Numbered from the stretch's first letter, positions 46,653-55,969 are shown. The stretch: DNA of 64,000 nucleotides from Streptomyces sp. NBC_01217 (GCF_035994185.1 NZ_CP108538.1:8807501-8871500); one strand, 5' to 3'. Numbers and translations are program-made. The notes: generated by a model not told the origin, from the letters alone.

Positions 46653-47613
46653 ATGGCTACGCATCCCCACCCCCGTACAGCGGCCGAAGCCCTGCAGACA
46701 AAGTTCGACCAGATCCTGCCGCACCTTGATGAGCGCCGTCGTCGGCTCTATCTGGCCAGCGAGGCCACCGCGATCGGCCACGGCGGCATCACTCTGGTGG
46801 CGGCGGCCTCCGGTACCAGCACCGCCACCATCGCACGCGGCATCGCCGAGCTGGCCGGGCAGCCTGCACCGACCCGTCGGATCCGGGTTCCGGGAGGCGG
46901 CCGCAAGCCTTTGACGACCACCGATTCCGGTCTACTGCCGGCACTCGAGGCGTTGATCGAGCCGCACACTCGCGGCGACCCCGTCTACCCGCTGCGCTGG
47001 ACCACGCTGTCGCTGCGCGCCTTGGCATCGTCGTTGACCGACCAGGGCCACCCGGTCAGCGCCACGACCGTCGGGCACCTGCTGCACACCCTGGGCTACA
47101 GCCTGCAGGGCACCGCGAAGACCCACGAGGGCGTCGGCCATCCGGACCGCGATGCCCAGTTCGCCCACCTGAACCGCACCGCCGCCGCCTTCCTCAACGA
47201 CAACCAGCCGGTGATCAGTATCGACACCAAGACCAAAGAGGCTCGGCGACCGCGACCGGTCCGGCCGCACCTGACGACCGGGCGGAAACCCGATCAAAGC
47301 GGACTGCCATACCTTCATCACCAGCGACCAGCCGGTAGTCATCCCCTTCGGGATCTACGACATTGCCCACAACAGCGGCTGGGGCAACATCGGAACCGAT
47401 CATGACACCTCCGAGTTCGCGGTGGAGTCCATCCGCCGCTGGTGGCAGCACGGCGGACAAGCTGACCACCCGGACGCCACCCGGCTGCTGATCACCGCCG
47501 ACTCCGGCGGCTCCAACGATCCCCGCCGCTGGACATGGAAGTAGCATCTGCACGCCTTCGCGCAGGAGAGTGGGCTCGAGATCACGGTCTGCCACTTCCC
47601 ACCTGGCACACAA
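46653..47613 (+). pseudogene. ISAzo13-family transposase, frameshifted and truncated
   Basis: The N-terminal half (ILPHLDERRRRLYLASEATA, GHGGITLVA) and the first DDE block (VISIDTKTKE) are in one frame. After about 47243 the match moves to another frame (ITSDQPVVIPFGIYDIAHNS, LLITADSGGSNDPRRW). A TAG follows TWK at about 47542, and homology ends at about 47613. It cannot make an active transposase. Confidence 0.85.
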
Positions 47614-47639
47614 TGCCGTTGTTTGACTACTGAACTATC

Positions 47640-48070
47640 GTCGCCTGCAGTGTGATGGTCCTGGCGGGTGCGTGGCGTGGTGGGGCTTTCGGTTTGTCCT
47701 TCGGCCGGTAGGAGTACAGCGAGTTGCCGTTTCAGGAAGCGGTCTGCCTCTCGCAGTCGGCAGGTGCCACTGTCGAGTTTCCGGCGGACCTTGGCCGCCA
47801 GCGCGGTCAGGAACCGGCGGATCTTCGACGGGGTGTCGGCGAGCTGGCGGACCACGCTGCGTCGGGTGTGCTTGAGGACCTTGACGAACGAGATGCGGTC
47901 CGGGTCGATGCCGTTGCTGTCAGCGAGTTGCATGATGATGCCGGTCAGGCAGTGGTGCACGACCAGGTGCGCCCACACTTCCTGGCTTACCAGCTGCGGG
48001 TCGGTGGATCGCAGAACTTCCTGCCGGCCCCGCTGGAAGGTCTTGATCTGCCGATAGGCCGATTCCACCT
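47640..48070 (-). pseudogene. IS4-family transposase C-terminal fragment
   Basis: The minus strand encodes SAYRQIKTFQRGRQEVLRS, EVWAHLVVHHCLTGIIMQLA and DRISFVKVLKHTRRSVVRQL, the distal part of a Streptomyces IS4 transposase including the YREK-type region. The N-terminal part is absent. At 48070/48071 the gene is cut precisely by the 3' end of a group II intron relic. A frameshift spoils the last residues. Confidence 0.85.
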
Positions 48071-48145
48071 GTCGGGTAGGTGCGGCGCATTGCTGCGCCG
48101 TACCCCCCTCAGAACCGGACGGGCGGCGTTGACCGTATCCGGCTC
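48071..48145 (-). ncRNA. Group II intron 3' end remnant (domains V and VI)
   Basis: On the minus strand, 48145-48112 is a 34-nt hairpin starting GAGCCGGAT and ending GTCCGGTTC, the length and ends of group II intron domain V with its AGC triad. Next come TGAGGGGGGTAC and a GCGCAGCAATGCGC hairpin, positioned as domain VI. The terminus CTACCCGAC (48079-48071) resembles a group II 3' splice end. The loop (TCAA instead of GAAA) and the bulge look degenerate. It lies inside the IS4 gene. Confidence 0.6.
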
Positions 48146-48460
48146 AAGCAGGCCCTGAAGGCCCACGGGCAGCCAGATTTGCCGGTCCACGGCTACCGCG
48201 CCAGCGGTGGCAGTGGACGTGAATCAGTCGGAAGGCGACACGATCGTCCGGCTGACCTGCGTCCGGGATGAGGGTGAGCGCGTTGCCGCGCACCGCCGTC
48301 CGGGTCGCCCGTAGCCACTGCTCCCATTCCTGGGGGCTTTGCGGCTCTGAGTGCGTTGTGGCAAACCGGATCTCGTTCGAAGCCCGCGGTGCGGGTGATC
48401 ATTCGGACAGAGATGCCGGTGCGGTCGTGGGCATAGAGAAACGGGCCCCTTGGTAGTGAC
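48146..48460. other. Interval upstream of the IS5 transposase
   Basis: About 315 bp. The left part may be more of the decayed group II intron, since no intact reverse transcriptase is seen. The right part near 48430-48460 should hold the IS5 end and promoter. No gene is supported. Confidence 0.45.
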
Positions 48461-49453
48461 GTGGTTGTTGAGGCCGGTCACGAGCAAGGAGGCCCGTTGT
48501 CGGACGAGTTGACCATCTCTGCTGTGCCTGCGTCCACTGCGGTCACCCTTGGGTGTGACTGCTACGTGCACCGGTTCGGTTCGATCGCTGCGGGGCGGCG
48601 GGCAGGCTGCTATCCGAGTGACATGACGGACGCGGAGTGGGCCGAGGTCCGCTCCGTGATGCCGGTGCCGGCCTGGCTCCTGAAGCGGGGCGGGCGCCCG
48701 GAGGCGTTTTGCCATCGCGAGATGCTCGACGCGGTGCGCTACCTCGTCGACAACGGTGTGAAGTGGACGGCTCTGCCGGTCGACTTCCCGTACTGGCGGG
48801 CGGTCTACGATTTCTTCCGCCGCTGGCGGTCCTACGACTACGTGCGTGAGCTGTACGAACGCCTGCGACGCTCGGCGAGGGAACGCACGGGCCGCAACGC
48901 CGAGCCCAGTGGGGGGATCATCGACAGTCAGTCGGTGGACGCCTCCGAAACCGTCGGTGAGGACAGTCGCGGATACGACGGCGGCAAGTCATGTGACGGC
49001 CGCAAGCGCCACATCCTGACCGACACAGAGGGCCTGCTCCTGGAGGTCACCGTGACCACAGCGGATGTGCATGACTCCAAGGCCGCCCCGGCGCTGCTGG
49101 AGGCATTCATGGAACAGCCGGGCCGACTGCTAAAACTGGTGTGGGTCGACAGCGCCTACCAGGGTCCGGCGCTGGCGAAGGCGTTCGCCCGCCACGGGGT
49201 GCGGATCGAGGTCGTGCGCCGGTCCGACGGACAACGCGGATTTGTCGTACTGGCCCGCAGGTGGGTGGTGGAGCGAACGCTGAGCTGGCTCTCCCGCTCA
49301 CGCCGCCTCAACCGCGACCACGAACGCCGCCCCGATCACCACCAGCAGATGGTGTGGTGGGCCGCCGTGATCAGGCTGTCGAGGCGCCTGGCCGCAGACG
49401 CTCCGCGCTGGCCGGAGAAGCGTCCCGAGCGACTGCTCCCGGCGCCGGCGTGA
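48461..49453 (+). CDS. IS5-family transposase
   Basis: The 330-residue open frame has a DUF4096-like N-terminal part (MTDAEWAEVRSVMPVPAWLL, NGVKWTALPVDFPYW) and a DDE core: GGIIDSQSVDASETVG (first Asp), WVDSAYQG (second Asp) and WVVERTLSWLSRSRRL (Glu). The frame is uninterrupted, so this may be one of the few active transposases here. The true start may be the ATG at about 48623 (MTDAEW) or upstream of it. Its 3' end overlaps, antisense, the coiled-coil gene at 49371-49937. Confidence 0.88.
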   Translation: MVVEAGHEQGGPLSDELTISAVPASTAVTLGCDCYVHRFGSIAAGRRAGCYPSDMTDAEWAEVRSVMPVPAWLLKRGGRPEAFCHREMLDAVRYLVDNGVKWTALPVDFPYWRAVYDFFRRWRSYDYVRELYERLRRSARERTGRNAEPSGGIIDSQSVDASETVGEDSRGYDGGKSCDGRKRHILTDTEGLLLEVTVTTADVHDSKAAPALLEAFMEQPGRLLKLVWVDSAYQGPALAKAFARHGVRIEVVRRSDGQRGFVVLARRWVVERTLSWLSRSRRLNRDHERRPDHHQQMVWWAAVIRLSRRLAADAPRWPEKRPERLLPAPA

Positions 49454-49937
49454 ACCGCCCGTCCTCCGCCCGCAGCAGCCAGCCCCGCTTCTCCAGCACG
49501 TTGGCACGGTGACGGATCTTCTCCACCTCGTTCTTGATCTCCGCCTCCCGGCCCACCGCCCGGGTCAGCTCCACCCCGTTCACCGGCCCCGAAGCGGCCA
49601 CCACCGCGGCGAACACCTCCCGATACACGCCGCTGAGCACCTCCTCACCGATGCCCGGCCGCCACACCGGCGGCCGCCCACCATGCACCGGGCCTGAACC
49701 GTTCGGTCCCCCAGCGGCAGCCACCTCACCACCAGACAGCACAGAAACCGGCGTATCCACCGCGCTCTCCTCGGCCAGCACCGACACCAGCTCCTCACGC
49801 CCCACCCGGGCCCGCTCGACCCGCTCCCGCGCGGCATCCACCTCCGCCTGAGCCTGCTCGAGGACCTCCGTCCAGGACTCCAGCTCCTGCCTCGCCCGCG
49901 CCTCACGCCGCTCCATCAACCCCAGCACCGACGGCAT
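49371..49937 (-). CDS. Coiled-coil / winged-helix repeat-family protein, copy 1
   Basis: The 188-residue protein has an N-terminal coiled coil (about 10-60, rich in Glu/Arg/Ala), a variable Gly/Ser/Pro linker, and a C-terminal winged-helix-like domain (PVNGVELTRAVGREAEIKNE, then VEKIRHRANVLEKRGWL). ATG at 49937 follows GAGGAGG. A second copy in inverse orientation is at 56076. The two are nearly identical at both ends but differ in the linker. The 5' region with a small hairpin is also conserved. Its function is unknown; constant association with IS ends suggests an IS-linked DNA-binding passenger. Confidence 0.7.
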   Translation of the reverse strand: MPSVLGLMERREARARQELESWTEVLEQAQAEVDAARERVERARVGREELVSVLAEESAVDTPVSVLSGGEVAAAGGPNGSGPVHGGRPPVWRPGIGEEVLSGVYREVFAAVVAASGPVNGVELTRAVGREAEIKNEVEKIRHRANVLEKRGWLLRAEDGRFTPAPGAVARDASPASAERLRPGASTA

Positions 49938-49998
49938 CACAACCTCCTCGATCAACAACAAGCCGTCCGCTGCCTGCCCCTACCCCTCCACGATCACA

Positions 49999-50056
49999 CC
50001 CCGCACACGAAGAAGCCCCTGCTCATCGAACAGGGACTCCCTTTGCCACAACGCAC
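49999..50056 (-). repeat. Conserved leader of the coiled-coil gene, copy 1
   Basis: About 58 bp matching 55970-56029 in reverse orientation. It includes a short hairpin with CCCTG/CAGGG arms around TTCGATGAG. It lies 60-120 bp before the start of the coiled-coil gene and moves with it as part of the repeated unit. Confidence 0.75.
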
Positions 50057-50088
50057 TGAGGCGTCCCCCGGGGTGTGGACACAGGGGC

Positions 50089-50555
50089 TCATGCCGCGAT
50101 TGAGAGTTTAGCTGCTCGCAGATGCTGCTGTTCGAACTCCACCGGTGAGAGGTAGTTGAGGGCACTGTGGCGTCTGCGGGCGTTGTAGTAGGTCAGCCAC
50201 TGGAAGATTTCCTGCCTCGCCTGACGCATCGTCGAGAACAGCCTCTGGTGCATCGTCTCCCTCTTGAGCCCCTGCCAGAATGACTCGGCGAGGGCGTTGT
50301 CGTAACTCGAGCCGACCCGGCCCATGCTCCTGCGGATCCCGAAACCGTCGCAGACCTGTGCGAACGCGGCAGCGGTGTACTGCGAGCCCCTGTCCGCATG
50401 AAAGATCACGCCGTCCACGTGCCCGCCGCGGGCCGCCACCGCCATCTTGAGGGCGTCGATGACCAGCTCGGCCCGCATATGGGTGGCCATCGAGTAGCCG
50501 AGCACCCGGCGTGAGCAGATGTCCAGGACGCAGGCGAGATACAGCCACGCCCCGC
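50089..50555 (-). pseudogene. IS3-family OrfB C-terminal fragment
   Basis: The frame reads WLYLACVLDICSRRVLGYSM, FHADRGSQYTAAAFAQ, then SMGRVGSSYDNALAESFWQG, the second Asp and the Glu of the IS3 DDE core, and ends in the typical NARRRHSALNYLSPVEFE. The N-terminal half was displaced when another IS3 element (50556-51810) inserted at its right edge. Confidence 0.85.
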
Positions 50556-50588
50556 TGAAGTTCCCCCGTGATGTTGGACACTCAGCAC

Positions 50589-51428
50589 TTACGCCGCGAG
50601 GGCATGTCCGTGCTCGTGCCGCTGCCGGATCTCCAACGGGGTCAGATAGCCCCACACTGGATGCTTCCGCAGCCGCCTGCGGTTGTAGAAGGTCTCGATG
50701 AACGCGAAGATCTCGGCGCGGGCGGTGGCCCGGTCGCGCCACTGGCGGGTGCCGATCTCTTCCTTCAGTACCGCGAAGAACGACTCGGCGGCGGCATTGT
50801 CGAAGCACGAGCCGGTCCGGCCCATGCTCTGCCGAAGCCCCAACCGGCCTATCTCACGGCGGAGTTCCTTGGACGTGTACTCGCTGCCGCGGTCCGAGTG
50901 CGCGATGCAGCCGGGCTGCAGACGGCCGCGGCCGGTGGCCATGGTCAGTGCGTCGACGACCAGGCTCGCCCGGTGATGGTCGGCCATCGAGTAGCCGACC
51001 ACCTCGCGGGTCGCCAGGTCCAGCCAGGTCGCGAGGTAGAGCCAGCCCTCGTCGGTGGCGATGAAGGTGATATCGCCGACCAGCCGAGTGCCGGGCTCAC
51101 GGGCGGTGAAGTCACGGCCGAGCAGGTCCGTCGCGGGCACGGCCTTCTTCGCCGGACGGGTCAGACTCCGCCGCCTGCGGCGGGTGACTCCGGTGATGCC
51201 GCGTTCGCGCATGACTCGCTCGATGCGCTTGCGGTTGACCCGGTGACCGAGCCGACGCAGCTCAGCGTGGATGCGCGGCACTCCGTACGCGCGCCGCGAG
51301 GCGATGTGCAACACCGTGATCTCGTGCGCGAGGGCGTCGTCGGCAGCCTTCCGGGCGGTGCGGGCCTGCTGCCCGGCCCGCCAGGCATAGAAGGAGGAGC
51401 GGGCCACTTTCAGCAGCCGGCAACGCAT
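50589..51428 (-). CDS. IS3-family transposase OrfB (DDE integrase)
   Basis: The 279-residue protein is complete, with the HTH_21 region YGVPRIHAELRRLGHRVNRK and the DDE triad in VGDITFIAT, HSDRGSEYTS and NAAAESFFAVLKEE. OrfA ends 9 bp upstream in another frame; IS3 elements usually make an OrfAB fusion by -1 frameshifting. All catalytic residues are kept, so the element may be active. Confidence 0.93.
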   Translation of the reverse strand: MRCRLLKVARSSFYAWRAGQQARTARKAADDALAHEITVLHIASRRAYGVPRIHAELRRLGHRVNRKRIERVMRERGITGVTRRRRRSLTRPAKKAVPATDLLGRDFTAREPGTRLVGDITFIATDEGWLYLATWLDLATREVVGYSMADHHRASLVVDALTMATGRGRLQPGCIAHSDRGSEYTSKELRREIGRLGLRQSMGRTGSCFDNAAAESFFAVLKEEIGTRQWRDRATARAEIFAFIETFYNRRRLRKHPVWGYLTPLEIRQRHEHGHALAA

Positions 51429-51437
51429 ACACCGCGC

Positions 51438-51743
51438 TCACCGATCGCTCTCTTTCGCGAAGAAGACCGCCGCTTTTCGCAGCACCTCAATGGTCTCGGC
51501 CTGCTCGCGGGCCAGCCTGCGCAGCCGGCGCAACTCCTCCCGCTCGGCCGTCGTCAGCTCGCCCGGCGCCCCCTGACCCCGGTCGGCCTGATCCTGCCTG
51601 ACCCAGTTCCGCAGCCCCTCGGCGCTGACCCCGAGGTCCCTGGCCACCTCGGTGACCGTCCTGCCGGAGGAGCGAACGAGGGCGACCGCGTCCCGCTTGA
51701 ACTCCTCCGAGTACCGCTTGCTGCGGTTGCTCTTGCTTCCCAC
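51438..51743 (-). CDS. IS3-family transposase OrfA
   Basis: The 101-residue helix-turn-helix protein (YSEEFKRDAVALVRSSGRTV, then DLGVSAEGLRNWVRQ) has a C-terminal coiled coil (LRRLAREQAETIEVLRKAAV). It binds the element ends and pairs with OrfB at 50589-51428. A typical AFFAKES end is present. Confidence 0.93.
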   Translation of the reverse strand: MGSKSNRSKRYSEEFKRDAVALVRSSGRTVTEVARDLGVSAEGLRNWVRQDQADRGQGAPGELTTAEREELRRLRRLAREQAETIEVLRKAAVFFAKESDR

Positions 51744-51896
51744 CTGGCACTACTTCCTCTGGAACTTCACGTCCCAGTCTCCAGGTGTCCAACATCAAGG
51801 GGAAGCTTCACTGTCCGGAAACTTCGTGGCCCCTCAGGCCCCATTTTCCCGTACCCGAGGTGATCAGCGCAGCCAATCTCGCCCACCTGTAAAACT

Positions 51897-52179
51897 AACG
51901 GCTCTGTCTCACATCCGGTGGTGACGGACGGTGATGATGGCGACGGGTAGACCCACGAATCAAAAAGCTCGCAGGTCCAGTATGTTGGAGCGACCGTTGG
52001 TTGGAATAGCCAGCCTGCACAGAGACCTCCGATGCGAGCCTGGCGTGCCGACGCCGCGTCTCCCAGCGCAGCGCTCTTCGCTCGTGAAACATCGAGGTCA
52101 GAGCGTCAACCGCACTCTCTGCAACTGGCTGCTGTCGATGCTCACGATCTGTCACCACCGGATGTGTGACAGAGCCGTT
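51897..52179. mobile_element. MITE-like element, copy 2
   Basis: A 283-bp element with 29-bp terminal inverted repeats that differ at one position. The left end begins AACGGCTCTGTCTCACATCC at 51897; the right end (52151-52179) is its complement with A for T. There is no coding frame inside. It shares its ends with the element at 41495-41718, while the internal sequences differ. Confidence 0.8.
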
Positions 52180-52393
52180 CACCGTACAGACCCAGATCAC
52201 GATGCCGGTGGCTGTACCTCTGCCCGCAGGCACCCCACCCACCACGCTCACCAGCGGCGATGCCTCACGCCTCACGAACTACAGCTGCCGTGAAAGTGCG
52301 ACAAGGTCGAGCGAATTTACAGTCCTGTAAGACTGTCTTCGAAGGGTGCAGGCCGCTGCGTAGCACCATGCAGCGACATGGCACAGTGGTTGC

Positions 52394-53257
52394 ATGTCGA
52401 GTAAAAGCGCACGAGTGGTTGTTTTCACATCTTTTTTGCCCAATTATCAGCTACTGGCGAGCTGGGCGGAACGACATGATCACCAGATCGCACTGGTCGT
52501 GACGCTTCCGGGCGGTACAGGCCGCTACGGCGAGGGTGAGCTGACGAGTGGCATGGGCAAGGGGATAAGTTTGCTGGCTACGGGAAAGCTGCGGACGATC
52601 GCCGCGCCGCTGATCTCTGGATTGGCTCCCGATCTGGTGATCTCCGCAGGGTTCTCGCGTCTGATACCGCAGGAGATCTTGGATATCCCGGCCTACGGTG
52701 CCTTGAATGTGCACCCATCAGTGCTTCCCGTTGGCCGGGGGCCCAATCCGATGCGGCTGGTGTACGAAGGAGCCGAGACTATCGGCGCGACCCTTCACCG
52801 GACCGAAGCCGAGTTCGATACGGGTGCCGTCCTCAGTCAGCGTGAGCGGCCGCTGCCGAAGGATCTCAGCGGACCAGCACTGATGGCCAGTTGGTTGGAC
52901 ATGTTCACCGAAGTCATCGAAGAGGGCACCGACAAAGCGCTCACGGGAGAACACGGCATCCCTCAGGATTCTGCCCACGCCTCCTACGTGCCGGCGTTCA
53001 GCGCGGAGGAGCAGATCATCGACTTCACCGAGGCAGCAGCAGTGATCTGCCGCAAGGTGGCGGCTCTCAACGTTCTGACTACCCGGGCGACGATACGTCT
53101 ACGGGGCTTGGAAGGCTCCATCCGCCACGTGGAGCCGGTGGCATCCAGTGGTGGAATGCCCGGAACGGTCCTGGCTGTCCATGATGACGGATGGACTGTG
53201 CAAGCTGCCGACAAGGCCGTTCGTGTGATCACCGACGACAGACCACAGTGCGGGTGA
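52394..53257 (+). CDS. Formyltransferase-family protein (Fmt/GART-like)
   Basis: The 287-residue protein has a formyl_trans_N domain with the conserved LNVHPSVLPVGRGPNP block (catalytic His; GRGPNP corresponds to the RGAAPI loop) and the catalytic Asp in EFDTGAVLSQ. A C-terminal OB-like domain follows from about residue 205 (RLRGLEGSIRHVE). The usual Asn-containing strand appears altered. The gene is lower in GC than its surroundings, especially the first 80 bp, and lies alone between a MITE and an IS3 relic. It is probably horizontally acquired cargo. Cargo formylation, for example of an amino sugar or amine, is more likely than a second tRNA formyltransferase. Confidence 0.8.
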   Translation: MSSKSARVVVFTSFLPNYQLLASWAERHDHQIALVVTLPGGTGRYGEGELTSGMGKGISLLATGKLRTIAAPLISGLAPDLVISAGFSRLIPQEILDIPAYGALNVHPSVLPVGRGPNPMRLVYEGAETIGATLHRTEAEFDTGAVLSQRERPLPKDLSGPALMASWLDMFTEVIEEGTDKALTGEHGIPQDSAHASYVPAFSAEEQIIDFTEAAAVICRKVAALNVLTTRATIRLRGLEGSIRHVEPVASSGGMPGTVLAVHDDGWTVQAADKAVRVITDDRPQCG

Positions 53258-53401
53258 TGCGTCGGGTCATGAGGCAAGGCCGCGAAGTTCGTGGTCAGCT
53301 GGCGAGGGTGCAGGTCGCGGGTCCGGTCTTGGTGAACAGGCCTCGGTGGTGAATCGCCCCGGGTTTGATGGAGACATCGAAGACCCGGAAGGATCCCGAG
53401 C

Positions 53402-53719
53402 ATGGCTGCACCCCGTAAGTACCCCGAGGAACTGCGCGAGCGGGCGACCCGGCTCGCCGTCGAGGCCCGCAAGGACCCCGCCGGCCGCGCCGGGGCGATC
53501 AGGCGCGTCGCCGAGCAGATCGACATTCACCCCGAGGCCCTGCGCGGCTGGGTGCGGCAGGCCGAGACCGACGACGGCGCCCGGGCGGGCACCACTTCCC
53601 AGGACGCGGCCCGGATCGCGGAGCTGGAGCGAGAGGTGAAGGAACTGCGGCGGGCCAACGCGATACTGAAGTCCGCCTCGGCTTTCTTCGCTGCGGAGCT
53701 GGACCGTCCACTGCGCTGA
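53402..53719 (+). CDS. IS3-family transposase OrfA
   Basis: The 105-residue protein has an HTH (YPEELRERATRLAVEARKD, HPEALRGWVRQAE) and a leucine-rich coiled coil (ARIAELEREVKELRRANAIL). It is the same as the copy at 58308-58019 apart from one Ile/Leu change. Its OrfB partner is broken. Confidence 0.9.
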   Translation: MAAPRKYPEELRERATRLAVEARKDPAGRAGAIRRVAEQIDIHPEALRGWVRQAETDDGARAGTTSQDAARIAELEREVKELRRANAILKSASAFFAAELDRPLR

Positions 53720-53721
53720 AG

Positions 53722-54440
53722 GTCGCCTACATCGACCAGCACAAACAGGAGTTCGGCGTCCAGCCGATCTGCGACGTCCTGAAGGACACGGACGCCGAGA
53801 TCGCGCCGAGCACCTACTACGCCGCCCACACCCGGCCCGAGTCCGCCCGCACCGCCCGCGACCGGGAACTGACCGAGGAGATCCGCGTGATCCACGCCGG
53901 CAACTACGGCGTCTACGGTGCCCGCAAGATCCATGCGGCCCTCCGCGCGCGGGCCGGCCGGTGGCCCGATGCACCGTCGAGCGCCTCATGCGCGCGGCCG
54001 GCCTGCGCGGCGCGACCAGGGACAAGAGCCCGCGCACCACTCGGCCCGCACCTGAGACCGACCGTCCCCGCGACCTGGTCAGCCGGCAGTTCACCGCGGA
54101 TGCCCCCAACCAGCTGCGGGTCGCCGACATCACCTACATCAAGACGCACTCGGGCTGGGTGTACGCCGCGTTCGTCATCGACGTTTTCTCCCGCATGGTC
54201 GTCGGCTGGCAGGTCGCCACCAGCCTCTACACCGAACTCGCCCTGGACGCCTAGGAGATGGGTATATGGAGACGCCGCCACGCTGGCGCCGACCTGGCCG
54301 GACTGGTCCATCACTCCGATCGCGGCGTGCAACCCGGACTCAATCGGTTGTCGCAACACCGAACGCCTGGCCGAGGCAGACGCAGTGGCCTCCGTCGGCT
54401 CCAAGGGCGATTCGTACGATAACGCCCTCGCCGAGGCATT
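53722..54440 (+). pseudogene. IS3-family OrfB, frameshifted
   Basis: Homology begins VAYIDQHKQEFGVQPICDVL and runs to YGVYGARKIHAALRA. It moves frame at about 53955 (VERLMRAAGLRGATRDKSPR, VADITYIKTHSGWVYAAFVI), hits a stop at about 54252 and shifts again to KGDSYDNALAEAFNS. The DDE residues are scattered over three frames, so it is inactive. Confidence 0.85.
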
Positions 54441-54543
54441 CAACAGCGACTCTGCTGCGCAATTCGCTGCGGGGGCGAGGTCGGGTCCGTGATGATCGTT
54501 CCTGAGGTCGCTTCTCTGTCGTGCGGCTGTGGAGGCGGTACGG

Positions 54544-55353
54544 ATGTCGATGCGGCCGGTGGGGCTGCCGGAGATCCCGGAACAGACCGTGGCGGTGGCG
54601 CGGGCGGCGTTCCCGAAGGGAAGCCTGGCGATACGGGTGCGGGACTGCCTTCAGGACCCACACCTACGCGTCAGTCTGGAGGAGACCGGCATCGGCTACG
54701 TCCTGGCCGTGGCCTGCTCCACCAGGGTACGGATCAACCAAGGACGCACCCTCGTGCGTGCGGACACCCTCGTCGGCCGGCTCCCCACAGCCGCCTGGCA
54801 GCGGTACAGCGCCGGCAACGGTGCAAAGGGCCCGCGCTACTACGACTGGGCCTGGGTCCGCATCGGCACCGGCGGCCACCGCCACCTGCTCATCCGCCGC
54901 AACCGGGCCACCGGTGAACTCGCCTTCTACCTGTGCTGGTCACCCACCGACGTGCCCCTGTCCGAGCTGGTCCGCGTCGCCGGTGTCCGTTGGAGTGTCG
55001 AGGAGTGCTTCCAGGCCGCCAAGGGCCAGGTCGGACTCGATCACTACCAGGTCCGCAACTGGACCTCATGGCACCGGCATATCACGCTCGCCATGCTCGC
55101 CCTGGCCTTCCTCGCTGCCCTTGCAGTCGGCGCTGCTCCCGACCGAGCCGTCGATCCGCACCATCCCGCCAGCAGCCGCGAGCCGATGCCATTGACCGTC
55201 CCGGAAATCCGCCGCCTATTCGCTGCCTGCCTCGTCCCACCGGCCATGTCCGTGGCCAGGCTGGTGCACTGGTCCACCTGGCGCAGACGCCACCAGGCGA
55301 CAGCCCGGCGCAGCCACTACCGACGACGGACCGCCGACGAAGCCGCTGGATAG
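54544..55353 (+). pseudogene. Chimeric transposase: IS1182-type N-terminus fused to IS701-type C-terminus
   Basis: The open frame of 269 residues begins MSMRPVGLPEIPEQTVAVAR and AFPKGSLAIRVRD, the conserved start of IS1182 transposases. From about residue 45 (EETGIGYVLAVACSTRVRI, then RWSVEECFQAAKGQVGLDHY) it matches the distal half of IS701-family transposases. The fusion is in frame, but the IS1182 core and the first IS701 catalytic Asp are both missing. It is a recombination product, not a working enzyme. Confidence 0.7.
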
Positions 55354-55375
55354 ATCACGAAATCGCACTGGAGTA

Positions 55376-55828
55376 CTAGCCGAGATGGTCGGCGACCCGC
55401 TCGAATTGGACGGCCATACCCGAGAGAAAGTCATGGTCCACGTGGTTCATGACGCGCCTGCGCGAACTGGTCAGGAGCGACGGATAGGCGCCTTCCAGGC
55501 GCTTGATTCCCTCGGGTGTCAGGCTTGCCAGGCTTCCCCGGGCGTCCACCTCGTGCCGCCGTTTCGTCACCCAACCACGGGCTTTCAGGGCGTCGACCAC
55601 CCTGGAGATGCGGCTGGCCGAGAGATGGGTGAGTTCGGCGAGATCGATCACACGCAGTTCACGGTTCTCTGCCTCGGACAGGAACATCAGGACCGTGTAC
55701 TCGGACAGCGTCAGCCCGGTCGACTTCAGAAGGTCTTTGTCCAGAGCGTTTGGCAACGCGGTAATCACTCGCTGTAGGGCATGCCAGAAGCGCTCTTCTT
55801 CTGCATCCAGGGGGACATCAGCCGTCAT
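55376..55828 (-). CDS. MarR-family transcriptional regulator
   Basis: The 150-residue regulator has a MarR winged helix: LTLSEYTVLMFLSEAENREL, recognition helix HLSASRISRVVDALKARGWV and wing RRHEVDARGSLASLTPEG. Dimerisation helices lie at both ends. It is the only MarR-type gene in the window and 4 kb from the operator-bearing wrbA2, so it is a candidate for the shared palindrome, but nothing in the sequence proves the link. Its own upstream region has no good copy of the palindrome. Confidence 0.9.
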   Translation of the reverse strand: MTADVPLDAEEERFWHALQRVITALPNALDKDLLKSTGLTLSEYTVLMFLSEAENRELRVIDLAELTHLSASRISRVVDALKARGWVTKRRHEVDARGSLASLTPEGIKRLEGAYPSLLTSSRRRVMNHVDHDFLSGMAVQFERVADHLG

Positions 55829-55969
55829 TGCGACAGCTTAACCGCCCGTCACCCGGCCATGTCCTCCGATCGCTGGTGCCGACGCCGCGCTCCACCGGGT
55901 GCCGGGGTCGTGCCTGCAGCGGCCGTCGGGGTGCTGACGGAACCAGCCGTCCATCGGTGCGTTGTGGCA

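Larger units (their letters stand above)
50556..51810 (-). mobile_element. Complete IS3-family element
   Basis: About 1,255 bp bounded by imperfect inverted repeats. Both ends read TGAAG-TTCCCC followed by TGATGTTGGACAC; the last 13 bp are identical at 50569-50581 and 51785-51797. It carries orfA and orfB in the standard order on the minus strand. It interrupts an unrelated IS3 orfB. No clear target duplication was seen. Confidence 0.8.
53346..54440 (+). mobile_element. Decayed IS3-family element
   Basis: The left end (GTGAATCGCCCCGGG, about 53348) matches, in reverse, the end at about 58366. OrfA is intact. OrfB has a frameshift near 53955, a stop near 54252 and another shift. The right end is lost at about 54440, where an IS1182-like transposase start follows. 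Confidence 0.8.
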
